Of a DNA stretch of 7,676 nucleotides, positions 1-5,719 are shown in pieces. The position numbers and the translations under genes are program-made. The stretch's first letter is position 1. Each line of letters starts with the position of its first letter. Under the pieces are notes generated by a model, which did no database searches, was not told where the DNA came from, and was given only the letters and a program-made list of their open reading frames with translations. This DNA comes from Bacillota bacterium. GTDB lineage: Bacteria > Bacillota > Clostridia > Lachnospirales > Bianqueaceae. The DNA lies in contig JAFVHC010000001.1 in assembly GCA_017474705.1 (NCBI GenBank), positions 1-7,676 on the forward strand. The letters are read 5' to 3'.

Positions 1-1006
1 CCAGGACCGCTTCCTGCAGGGCTGCTGAAGCAAAGATCGGTTTGAAGGTCGAACCGGGTTCATACGCATCGCTGATCGCGTAGTTTTTCCAGATATACTG
101 ATAATATTCTTCGTTGCTTTCCGGTGTACCATACTCTTTTGTAAACGCAGGAGTCACACCGATGGCCGTAAGGGCATTGTTCAGATCGAATGTGGGCACG
201 ACCGCGAGGCCCAGAATCGCACCTGTCTTCGGATTCATGGCGACCGCACAGCCTGAGATCGCTTCATAGCGCTGCACACCAGCCTGCAGACGCTGCTCCA
301 TATAGTACTGCAGCGTGCTGTCCAGCGTCAGCGTGATGGTATCGCCATCCTTGGCTGCCGCATATTCCTCGACGAAACTGCCGGCGTTGTTGGAAACGAC
401 CATCTGACGGCCATCCACACCACGCAGGTTCTCATCATATTCCTGTTCAACGCCGTAGCTGCCGTTGAACCCCAGCACGTGCGCCATCAGCGAACCGTTG
501 ATATAGGACCGCTCTTCGTCCTCTTCGAACCAGATACCGGTGATATCACCTTTTTCGATGGCCTGCTGCAGCAGCTGCTGTTTGGAATATGAGATGTGCA
601 TGCCCTCATCGAAACGTTTATAGCGCGTGTTGGCATATTCTTCGGTCAGGAATTTATCGATGGTCGATTCCGGCACCTCCAGGATCTCCGCGATCTTTTC
701 GACCGTAGAATTGAACAGAGGCGTATCCGCATCCCGGATCATCTTACAGTCCAGGATGACGTTGTAGACCCTCTCGCTCTTGGCCAGGGTCTGACCGTTG
801 ATATCCTGGATCGTGCCGCGCAGCGCAGGGATCGTAGTATCTGTCTGCAGGATCTGCTGCTGCTCAGCCGCGACCTCGTATTCCGAGCCATGTACCGCCT
901 TGATCCAGGCGACACGAAGGAACAGAGCGCCCATGCAGACGATCAGCAACGCAATGATCAACCGCAGATTGCGCAGCTCTTTTTCTTCGTTTCTATTTCT
1001 GATCAT
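1..1006 (-). CDS. ftsI: Class B penicillin-binding protein (FtsI/PBP2B/SpoVD type), 3' end cut by window
   Basis: This is the first 335 residues of a septal peptidoglycan transpeptidase, read directly from the minus strand; the rest lies beyond the window edge. A short cytoplasmic tail rich in Arg, Asn and Glu precedes one membrane anchor at about residues 14-35. The dimerisation/pedestal domain begins with PALRGTIQDINGQTLA (60-75), a form of the class B RGxIxDRNGxxLA motif. A YGVEQEYDENLRG segment (184-196) is typical of the family. The transpeptidase domain starts near residue 250, and the active-site SxxK is STFK at 319-322 in EPGSTFKP. The ATG at 1006 has GGAGG seven bases upstream. Its position after ftsL in a mraZ-rsmH-ftsL cluster points to division transpeptidase FtsI/PBP2B. 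Clostridia often carry the sporulation paralogue SpoVD in the same place, and the C-terminus (PASTA domains or not) that would help decide is missing. Family call is firm; exact orthologue is not. Confidence 0.93.
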   Translation of the reverse strand, partial: MIRNRNEEKELRNLRLIIALLIVCMGALFLRVAWIKAVHGSEYEVAAEQQQILQTDTTIPALRGTIQDINGQTLAKSERVYNVILDCKMIRDADTPLFNSTVEKIAEILEVPESTIDKFLTEEYANTRYKRFDEGMHISYSKQQLLQQAIEKGDITGIWFEEDEERSYINGSLMAHVLGFNGSYGVEQEYDENLRGVDGRQMVVSNNAGSFVEEYAAAKDGDTITLTLDSTLQYYMEQRLQAGVQRYEAISGCAVAMNPKTGAILGLAVVPTFDLNNALTAIGVTPAFTKEYGTPESNEEYYQYIWKNYAISDAYEPGSTFKPIFASAALQEAVL

Positions 1007-1037
1007 GAATATGCCTCCAAGGTGTAATATGTAAAAT

Positions 1038-1062
1038 AAGCCGCTTTGTCTGAAAGCGGCTT
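1038..1062 (-). terminator. Hairpin between ftsL and PBP gene (possible attenuator or weak terminator)
   Basis: A perfect 10-bp inverted repeat, AAGCCGCTTT and AAAGCGGCTT, flanks a 5-base loop. It begins five bases after the ftsL stop codon. In the direction of transcription it is followed by ATTTTAC, a short and interrupted T tract, and then by the PBP ribosome binding site about 20 bases further on. It could be a partial terminator, a processing site, or an mRNA-stabilising hairpin that sets the ratio of the upstream dcw genes to the PBP. On the plus strand it is followed by GATTTTTA, but no plus-strand gene ends here. Confidence 0.5.
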
Positions 1063-1067
1063 GATTT

Positions 1068-1622
1068 TTATGAAAACCAGTGGAATCGGACTCTGGAGGT
1101 CTGCTCCTGCGGCCCGGCCGGCAGCTCCGTATAGCTCTGCTGCGGCAGTCTGATAAAGACCGTATGAGTACTGTCTGCCTCCTGCATGCCCAATTCATCT
1201 ACAGCGTACGTGTACAGTGCGCTCATGTCCTGCATCGGATTCTCACGGATGACGTCAGCCGCGGTGCTCAGGCGGGTCTCCTCGATCTCCTCTTTCAAAG
1301 CGGAGACGCGGGCCTTTCTGGAATATACTTCCGAGTAGGATGCGACGATACTGAGAGCTCCGATCAGCAGGATGAATGCGCTGATCAAGAACAGCCCTTT
1401 ACTTCTGTCGCGGCCTGTCTTCTTGACAGGTCTGTTGTCAGGCAGCGTTCTGATACGAACCTTGCGCTGCGGCGCCTTGCGTTCCCGACGTTTCGGCTCC
1501 GGGCGCACCGGTATCTCTACCGGTTCCGGTACGGCTGAAGTCTGCAGGATATTGTACTCGATATCCGAAACCCAATCTTCAAAAAAATTATCCAATGCTT
1601 CTACTGCATTCGATTCCGCCAC
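1068..1622 (-). CDS. ftsL: Cell division protein FtsL-like, single-pass membrane protein
   Basis: A 184-residue bitopic protein (counting from the GTG at 1622). It has a long cytoplasmic N-terminal tail (about 75 residues, acidic at first, then Pro/Arg/Lys-rich) and one membrane segment at about residues 76-97 (FLISAFILLIGALSIVA). A short region with coiled-coil character follows (ARVSALKEEIEETRLSTAAD), then a YAVDELGMQEAD segment like the LGM motif of the FtsL/DivIC septum-formation family, and a 30-residue extracytoplasmic tail. FtsL works with DivIC/FtsB and DivIB/FtsQ to recruit and activate the septal synthase. Identification rests on topology plus position between rsmH and a class B PBP, because FtsL sequences diverge greatly. 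A GTG at 1631 in the same frame is possible, but it overlaps the strong AGGGAGGTGA ribosome binding site, so the GTG at 1622 is preferred. The protein is much longer than the Bacillus subtilis homologue (about 117 residues). Confidence 0.85.
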   Translation of the reverse strand: MAESNAVEALDNFFEDWVSDIEYNILQTSAVPEPVEIPVRPEPKRRERKAPQRKVRIRTLPDNRPVKKTGRDRSKGLFLISAFILLIGALSIVASYSEVYSRKARVSALKEEIEETRLSTAADVIRENPMQDMSALYTYAVDELGMQEADSTHTVFIRLPQQSYTELPAGPQEQTSRVRFHWFS

Positions 1623-1627
1623 GCTGC

Positions 1628-1637
1628 TCACCTCCCT
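1628..1637 (-). promoter_or_regulatory. Ribosome binding site that decides the ftsL start
   Basis: AGGGAGGTGA matches the full anti-Shine-Dalgarno complement at nine of ten positions. The GGAGG core ends eight bases before the GTG at 1622, which is ideal spacing. The upstream GTG (1629-1631) lies inside the site itself, so a ribosome bound here cannot start there. Confidence 0.8.
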
Positions 1638-1666
1638 GTTACCCGTTTTCGCTGCTTGTTATCTTT

Positions 1667-2605
1667 CTATATTCTTTCCGCAATGCGCAGCTTGGCACTG
1701 CGGGCTCTCGGATTGTCCTCGAGCTCTTCTGCTCCCGGCAGGATCGGTTTTTTTGTAATGATCCTGATCTTTGGCTTGCGGCCGCAGACACAGACCGGAA
1801 ACTCCTTGGGACAAATGCACGGATCTTCTAATGTCTTGAATGTTTGCTTTACGATCCTGTCTTCCAAGGAATGGAATGTGATGACGCAGATGCGTCCCCC
1901 CGTGTTCAGGCGGTCGACCATGTCCGAGATCGCTTTTTCTAGTATAGTCAATTCCCCGTTGACCTCGATGCGGATCGCCTGAAAGCTTCTTTTGGCCGGA
2001 TGTGGACCGGTTTCCCGCGCTTTTTTCGGGATGGCTTTTTTTATGATCTCCACAAGCGCGCCGGTCGTTTGTATCGGTGTTTCTTTTCTTGCATCGACGA
2101 TGAATTCGGCAATGCGGCGGGCCCATCGCTCTTCCCCGTAGTCGCGAAGGATCCGTTCCAGTTCCGCGGCAGGATATGTATTGACGACCTCGTATGCACT
2201 TTTTGTCTGTCTTTGGTCCATCCTCATATCCAGCGGCGCGTCCTGCATATACGAGAAGCCCCGTTCTGCTTCATCCAGCTGTCGGGAGGAAACCCCCAGA
2301 TCCAGCAGGAATCCATCAGCCTTCTCGATGTTCAGATCGTCCAGGATGGTGTTTATGTTTTTAAAGTTATCTCGCACCAATGTGACTTTATCACCGAAGG
2401 AAGCTAATTTTATTTTCCCGTTTTCTATCGCTTCTTCGTCCTGATCGATCCCGATCAGCCTGCCACCCTCGTTCAATCGCAGACAGATCTCTTTGCTGTG
2501 TCCGGCACCGCCCAGCGTCCCATCGACGTAGGTGCCGGTGCCGGTCACCAGCAATCCTTCAATGCTCTCCTCACGTAAGACGGATACATGCTTGTACTCG
2601 CTCAA
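1667..2605 (-). CDS. rsmH: 16S rRNA (cytosine-1402-N4)-methyltransferase RsmH (MraW)
   Basis: This 312-residue protein, the usual family length, transfers a methyl group from S-adenosylmethionine to N4 of C1402 in the ribosomal P site of 16S rRNA. Visible motifs are the N-terminal KHVSVLREESIEGL, the SAM-binding loop VDGTLGGAGHS (27-37), IGIDQDEEA with its acidic SAM-ribose residue (51-59), and LLDLGVSSRQLDEAERGFS (100-118). PLDMRMDQ (124-131), the RSFQAIRIEVNGEL substrate/SAM motif (206-219), VITFHSLEDRIVK (241-253) and a Cys-rich CPKEFPVCVCGRKP segment (265-278) follow. The start is TTG at 2605, the only start that keeps the conserved N-terminus; the nearby ATG is out of frame. A GAGGGTGA-type ribosome binding site precedes it by seven bases. 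The gene follows mraZ after 25 bases and precedes ftsL by 44 bases, consistent with one dcw transcript. Confidence 0.98.
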   Translation of the reverse strand: MSEYKHVSVLREESIEGLLVTGTGTYVDGTLGGAGHSKEICLRLNEGGRLIGIDQDEEAIENGKIKLASFGDKVTLVRDNFKNINTILDDLNIEKADGFLLDLGVSSRQLDEAERGFSYMQDAPLDMRMDQRQTKSAYEVVNTYPAAELERILRDYGEERWARRIAEFIVDARKETPIQTTGALVEIIKKAIPKKARETGPHPAKRSFQAIRIEVNGELTILEKAISDMVDRLNTGGRICVITFHSLEDRIVKQTFKTLEDPCICPKEFPVCVCGRKPKIRIITKKPILPGAEELEDNPRARSAKLRIAERI

Positions 2606-2630
2606 CTTAGTCTCACCCTCGTTTTAACGA

Positions 2631-3077
2631 TCAGATTCCCAATTGTCCCAGTCTTTCGGCCAGTTCATCGTCCGTCTCGAAGGATTCTTCATTGTAAAGT
2701 TCCCACTTCTCCTGATTCCAGATCTCAATGTGATCATCCACACCTACGAAAACGATCTCTCTGTTCAGTTCCGCATGGTCTTTCAGATCCGCACTGATGA
2801 GGACGCGTCCTTGTTTGTCTATGGAGCTGTCCTGCACACTGGCATAGAATACACGGCTTAAGGCACGGCTCTGTTTGGGGCCGCGGGAGAGGCCGGCAAG
2901 TTTTTCGCGAAGCTTGTCGAACTCTTCCTGGGAATAGATGCACAGGCAGCGCTCATCTTCCTGATTCCACAGATCCTTGGTGATATAGAAGACTGTGCCC
3001 AACGGCTGTCTGAATTTGGCCGGAATGATGACGCGGCCTTTGTCATCGATATTCTGATGATATTCTCCGTAGAACAA
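2631..3077 (-). CDS. mraZ: Transcriptional regulator MraZ, first gene of the division cluster
   Basis: This 148-residue protein contains the two tandem SpoVT/AbrB-like domains of MraZ, which assembles as a ring oligomer. It binds spaced direct repeats in its own promoter region and represses the dcw operon in several bacteria. The first domain carries DDKGRVIIPAKFR (11-23) and the second DKQGRVLISADLKDHA (87-102), the paired D-x-x-G-R signatures. The N-terminus FYGEYHQNIDDKGR is canonical. The start codon is TTG at 3077. An in-frame TGA two codons upstream rules out a longer form, and AAGGTGGTGA (3085-3094), nine of ten bases complementary to 16S rRNA, lies seven bases before it. Three clear 10-bp repeats just upstream (see the operator entry) make autoregulation likely. 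The C-terminal acidic tail (about 130-148) is ordinary for the family. Confidence 0.98.
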   Translation of the reverse strand: MFYGEYHQNIDDKGRVIIPAKFRQPLGTVFYITKDLWNQEDERCLCIYSQEEFDKLREKLAGLSRGPKQSRALSRVFYASVQDSSIDKQGRVLISADLKDHAELNREIVFVGVDDHIEIWNQEKWELYNEESFETDDELAERLGQLGI

Positions 3078-3084
3078 GCTTCAC

Positions 3085-3094
3085 TCACCACCTT
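3085..3094 (-). promoter_or_regulatory. Ribosome binding site of mraZ fixing the TTG start
   Basis: AAGGTGGTGA sits seven bases before the TTG at 3077. The next in-frame codon but one upstream is TGA, so this strong site and the stop together leave no alternative start. Confidence 0.75.
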
Positions 3095-3108
3095 CCTGTG
3101 TCGTCTCA

Positions 3109-3148
3109 GGGACCGATACGCTCCACTTCGCACCACTTCCCTCCAAAG
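3109..3148 (-). promoter_or_regulatory. Candidate MraZ operator: 10-bp-periodic repeats after the transcription start
   Basis: Read on the minus strand, four consecutive 10-base units follow the predicted transcription start: CTTTGGAGGG, AAGTGGTGCG, AAGTGGAGCG and a degenerate TATCGGTCCC. The first three share TGG at the same phase, and the middle two differ at one base. MraZ proteins are known to bind short direct repeats spaced about one helical turn apart at dcw promoters (TGGG-type in Escherichia coli, AAAGTG-type in mycoplasmas). Position, periodicity and sequence fit, so autorepression of this operon is inferred. Binding is not shown by sequence alone. Confidence 0.7.
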
Positions 3149-3155
3149 TGATTCC

Positions 3156-3214
3156 ATTATAAGGCCTACATTACGGTTTTGCAACACTTTTTCTTAAATT
3201 TTTGGAAAAAATTT
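3156..3214 (-). promoter_or_regulatory. Sigma-A promoter of the dcw operon with AT-rich upstream element
   Basis: The -10 box is a perfect TATAAT (3156-3161). The -35 box is TTGCAA (3179-3184), and the spacer is exactly 17 bases. Transcription should start near 3149, giving a leader of about 72 bases. Upstream of the -35 box, 3196-3214 is an A/T dyad of the form AAATTTTT-GG-AAAAAATTT. It lies about 47-65 bases before the start, where an UP element that contacts the RNA polymerase alpha subunit would sit. Confidence 0.82.
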
Positions 3215-3240
3215 TCACTTCAAAACGTATGTTCGCATGC

Positions 3241-3265
3241 AAAAAAGAGGCCTGTGCAGGCCTCT
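3241..3265 (-). terminator. Second intrinsic terminator upstream of the dcw promoter
   Basis: The stem AGAGGCCT/AGGCCTCT (8 bp, GC-rich, 4-base loop) is followed on the minus strand by a run of T. It insulates the dcw promoter from lgt transcription. No gene lies between it and the lgt terminator about 100 bases upstream, so it is either a fail-safe or the end of an unannotated small transcript. Confidence 0.8.
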
Positions 3266-3363
3266 CACTATATATTGTATGGTGATCGTTTCGGACCACA
3301 ATTTTGTTTGTTTTTCACGCCGGTGGAGCGATGTGGTGGGCTTTTTCCACGAAATGACGGCAC
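3266..3363 (-). other. Spacer between two terminators, no gene recognised
   Basis: Together with the flanking elements this fills the 313-base gap between lgt and mraZ. The spacer has no convincing open reading frame or tRNA. An imperfect hairpin (TGTGGT pairing with ACCATACA, with a two-base bulge, about 3278-3302) lies just before the second terminator. I found no good promoter that would launch a transcript here: a TTGTGG/TACAAT pair with 16-base spacing would start transcription inside the terminator itself. Read-through 3' UTR is the simplest explanation. Confidence 0.4.
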
Positions 3364-3392
3364 AAAAAAAGACCGTCCCGAAAGAGACGGTC
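3364..3392 (-). terminator. Intrinsic terminator of the CNNM-lgt operon
   Basis: On the minus strand GACCGTCTC, loop TTTC and GGGACGGTC form a 9-bp stem with one G-U pair, followed by seven T. The first two stem bases are the last two bases of the lgt TGA stop codon, so gene and terminator are fused with no gap. Confidence 0.92.
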
Positions 3393-4239
3393 AGGCTTTG
3401 TTTCGTTTCCGCAGCACGAAGTACAGTACGATGCCGACGATGACCAGCAATGCGGACAGCGCCATGGAGACCGGGATGTTCGTCCCCCAAAGCATCAACT
3501 GATCCGTGCGGATATATTCGATGACGAACCGCAGGAGCCCATAGCCCACCAGATATGTACAGAAGATGACGCCCGGGGTCTTTCTCTTCTTCCAAAGCAG
3601 CAGCATGAGTATGACCAACAGCAGATTGCCGGCGGATTCATACAGGAACGTCGGCTGCACCTGGATATAAGTGACGCCGCCCTCGGTGATGGCTTTCTCC
3701 ATCAGCTCCGGCGTGGTATACGCCGCCGTCTCCACGTTCAGCCGCATGGCGAACAGCCCATCGGTATAACCGCCGAAAACCTCCTGATTACAGAAGTTGC
3801 CCCAGCGGCCGATCGCCTGCCCCAGTGCCAGGCCCGGGATCGCCGTATCGATGAGCAGCCAGGTATCATACTTTTTGATCTTGCAGTAGATCAGAGCCGT
3901 AGCGACCGCACCGATGACCGCGCCATAGATGGCCATCCCGCCACCCCGCAGGTTGAAGATCTGCAGCGGTTCCTTAGCGTAATACTCCCAAGAAAAGATC
4001 ACATAATAGATCCGCGCGCCAAGGATGGAAAAGATCAGCGCGTAGATGATGAAATCCGTATACGTTTCCGATTTCTGGCCCGTCTTTTTCGCCACCAGGC
4101 AGGCCAGGCCAAGGCCGGCGGCCACGCCAAAGGCGATGATCAGGCCATACCAGGCGATCTCCAAACCGAAGATCGTAAAAGCGGTCCTGCTCAGATGAGC
4201 GATCTTGATCCCCAGATGGGGAAACCATACGTCAGGCAT
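3391..4239 (-). CDS. lgt: Prolipoprotein diacylglyceryl transferase Lgt
   Basis: This 282-residue polytopic membrane enzyme moves diacylglycerol from phosphatidylglycerol onto the lipobox cysteine of exported prolipoproteins, the first step of lipoprotein maturation. Signatures are IAWYGLIIAFGV (28-39), GARIYYVIF (74-82), RGGGMAIYGAVIG (98-110), the Lgt hallmark GRWGNFCNQEVFGG (144-157, with R145 matching E. coli R143), QPTFLYES (195-202), and RFVIEYIRTDQ (237-247) with its essential-type Arg residues. About seven hydrophobic segments are visible and the length is normal. E. coli His103 corresponds to Tyr105 here, as I recall for some other Bacillota enzymes. The ATG overlaps the end of the upstream CNNM gene by 8 bases (ATGCCTGA), and a GGAG-containing site lies inside that gene, so translation is probably coupled. 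The 607-residue lipoprotein encoded upstream is a likely substrate. Confidence 0.98.
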   Translation of the reverse strand: MPDVWFPHLGIKIAHLSRTAFTIFGLEIAWYGLIIAFGVAAGLGLACLVAKKTGQKSETYTDFIIYALIFSILGARIYYVIFSWEYYAKEPLQIFNLRGGGMAIYGAVIGAVATALIYCKIKKYDTWLLIDTAIPGLALGQAIGRWGNFCNQEVFGGYTDGLFAMRLNVETAAYTTPELMEKAITEGGVTYIQVQPTFLYESAGNLLLVILMLLLWKKRKTPGVIFCTYLVGYGLLRFVIEYIRTDQLMLWGTNIPVSMALSALLVIVGIVLYFVLRKRNKA

Positions 4240-5491
4240 CTTCCTTCTCCTCTGCCGCTTCCTTTCGCACGACCAGCAGCCGCTCGACCTTACGGTCCGC
4301 GACGACCTGTACCAACAGCGTCAGGTTGCGAAATTCAAATGTATCACCGGCTGCAGGCATCTTCTCCAGCATCTCACTGACCCAGCCGCTGACGGTGGTA
4401 GACTCATACGCGTCCTCGTCGACCTCCTCATCCAGGAGTTCGAAAAACTCATCCAGATCCATGGCACCGGAGATCACGAACGTCTTGTCATCGACCTGAC
4501 GGTGATCCACGACGACCTTGTCGTGTTCGTCCCAGATCTCTCCCACCAGTTCCTCCAGGATGTCTTCCATCGTGACGATGCCCTGCGTACCGCCGTATTC
4601 GTCCACGATGACCGCCATATGGGTCTGCTTCTGGCGCAGTTCCTCCAGCAGGTTCTGGATCTTGATGTTTTCCGGGAAATAGGCGGCCGGCTGGATCTTG
4701 TCGGTCCAGTTGGTCTCATTGTGCAGCAGGCAGTGCATGTAGTCCCGCTCATGCAGGACGCCGATGATCTCATCGATGGTCTCCTCGTAGACCGGCAGAC
4801 GCGAGAAACTGTGCTCACTGAAGACCTGCCCCACTTCTTCCATCGTCATGTTCTTCTCTACACCGACGACATTGACACGGTGTGTCAGGATCTCCTCCGC
4901 TGTCACGTCATGGAATTCGATCGCGGAGCGGATCAGATCGCTTTCCTGCTCATCCAGAATGCCGTCCTCTTCGACCTCATCGATCATGGTCATCAATTCA
5001 TCCTCTGTGACGGCCTGTTCTTCTTCATTGCCAAATGCCTTTGCCAGTGTTTTCTGCCAATGACTGACCAAATAGGTCAGCGGCGTCAGACATACAACAA
5101 TAGGACGTACGAGCCCTACAACAGCACATGCAAACTTCTCCGGGATCTGCTTGGCGATCGTCTTGGGCGTAATCTCACCAAAAAACAGAACCAGTAAAGT
5201 GATGCAGATCGTGGACCAGACCGGTCCGTTATGTGTGAACCAACGGGTGAACAAAAGTGTTGCCAACGTACTGGCAATAATATTAACAACATTGTTGCCG
5301 ATCAAAAGCGTAGAGATCAGACGATCATAGCGTTCCAAAAGGTCCAGGACCCGGGACGCCCGTTTATTGCCGTCCTGTGCCATGCTTTTCAATCGTATAT
5401 AATTAGCCCCTGTAAAAGCCGTTTCTGTGGCCGAGAAGAACCCGGATAACAGGATCATGAGAATGATCACGATGATCATGGTCGTATCCAT
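4232..5491 (-). CDS. CNNM/CorC-HlyC family membrane protein with CBS pair
   Basis: The 419-residue protein (from the ATG at 5491) has the full architecture of bacterial CNNM/'hemolysin C-like' proteins. The N-terminal CNNM (DUF21) transmembrane domain spans about 1-165 with SGFFSATETAF (16-26), IGNNVVNIIAST (64-75) and FGEITPKTIA (104-113). An acidic linker with EDELMTMIDEVEEDGIL (163-179) follows, then two CBS domains (about 195-325) ending in VDEYGGTQGIVTMEDILEELVGEI. A CorC_HlyC C-terminal domain (about 335-410) closes the protein. The family is linked to Mg2+ or other divalent cation transport, with adenosine nucleotides binding at the CBS pair; the old 'hemolysin' label is probably misleading. 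It shares an operon with lgt. The reading frame stays open to a TTG at 5536, but that start has no ribosome binding site and would put a charged extension before the first membrane segment, so ATG at 5491 is chosen. ATG at 5479 (residue 5) is also possible. Substrate unknown. Confidence 0.95.
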   Translation of the reverse strand: MDTTMIIVIILMILLSGFFSATETAFTGANYIRLKSMAQDGNKRASRVLDLLERYDRLISTLLIGNNVVNIIASTLATLLFTRWFTHNGPVWSTICITLLVLFFGEITPKTIAKQIPEKFACAVVGLVRPIVVCLTPLTYLVSHWQKTLAKAFGNEEEQAVTEDELMTMIDEVEEDGILDEQESDLIRSAIEFHDVTAEEILTHRVNVVGVEKNMTMEEVGQVFSEHSFSRLPVYEETIDEIIGVLHERDYMHCLLHNETNWTDKIQPAAYFPENIKIQNLLEELRQKQTHMAVIVDEYGGTQGIVTMEDILEELVGEIWDEHDKVVVDHRQVDDKTFVISGAMDLDEFFELLDEEVDEDAYESTTVSGWVSEMLEKMPAAGDTFEFRNLTLLVQVVADRKVERLLVVRKEAAEEKEDA

Positions 5492-5645
5492 AGATGAATG
5501 ACAAACTCTCCTTATAATACTTATTTTATAAAACAAAACCAGACCGGATACTTACGCATCCCGCCTAATTTAAACATATTCAGTTTTGGACCTTTCTCGA
5601 CAAGGACCTTCGTCCACGAAAAATTCACCAACCTTTTCTTTTGTT
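5492..5645 (-). other. 5' leader of the CNNM-lgt mRNA, about 155 bases
   Basis: This is long for a simple leader. It contains small potential hairpins (TTCG-TGGA-CGAA, GGAC-GAAG-GTCC, GGAT-N8-ATCC) and two copies of AAGGTCC 17 bases apart. The AAGGAG site (5508-5513) is 16 bases from the ATG at 5491, longer than the usual 5-9. I do not recognise a riboswitch class here; a metal-sensing element would be plausible for this gene family, but nothing in the sequence shows one. Confidence 0.35.
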
Positions 5646-5649
5646 TTCG

Positions 5650-5694
5650 ATGATTATAATATAAGAGCCTCCCCTTTGTCAAGGGAAGGCTCTT
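5650..5694 (-). terminator. Terminator of the lipoprotein gene, overlapping the next promoter
   Basis: A 14-bp stem, AAGAGCCTTCCCTT with AAGGGGAGGCTCTT (one G-U pair), has a 4-base GACA loop and the tail TATATTATAAT. The tail is A/T-rich rather than a pure T run, so release may be incomplete. A smaller GCGG/CCGC hairpin (5697-5711) precedes it. It ends the 5720-7543 gene and physically overlaps the promoter of the following operon. Confidence 0.8.
5653..5682 (-). promoter_or_regulatory. Sigma-A promoter of the CNNM-lgt operon, embedded in a terminator
   Basis: Both boxes are perfect: TTGACA (5677-5682) and TATAAT (5653-5658), separated by 18 bases. Transcription should start near 5646. The -35 box covers the loop and first 3'-arm bases of the terminator of the upstream lipoprotein gene. 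The spacer is mostly the 3' arm, and the -10 box lies in its T-rich tail. Confidence 0.8.
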
Positions 5695-5719
5695 GAGCGG
5701 CTTGTCACCGCCTTAGTGC

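Noticed and set aside
596..1027. Plus-strand open frame opposite the PBP gene
   Set aside because: The minus strand encodes a class B PBP with SxxK motif and ribosome binding site; the plus frame is a shadow.
1623..1631. Upstream GTG (1631) as the ftsL start
   Set aside because: It sits inside the AGGGAGGTGA ribosome binding site, which is ideally spaced for the GTG at 1622.
2858..3187. Small minus-strand frame crossing the mraZ promoter and start
   Set aside because: It overlaps the -10 box, the repeats and mraZ in a different frame, and its product resembles nothing I recognise.
4205..5197. Long plus-strand open frame (330 codons) opposite the CNNM gene
   Set aside because: It is the complement of a clearly conserved CNNM/CBS/CorC coding sequence, has no recognisable motif, and follows no ribosome binding site.
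5402..5505. Short TTG-initiated frame just after AAGGAG that overlaps the CNNM start in another frame
   Set aside because: About 33 codons, spacing from the ribosome binding site too short, His-rich composition typical of a frame-shifted read of a membrane segment; no independent support.
5492..5536. TTG at 5536 as the CNNM start
   Set aside because: No ribosome binding site precedes it, it adds a charged extension before the first membrane segment, and the AAGGAG site would lie inside the gene.
5492..5646. Metal-sensing riboswitch in the CNNM leader
   Set aside because: I looked for yybP-ykoY and M-box-like conserved segments and could not match any; only small hairpins are present.
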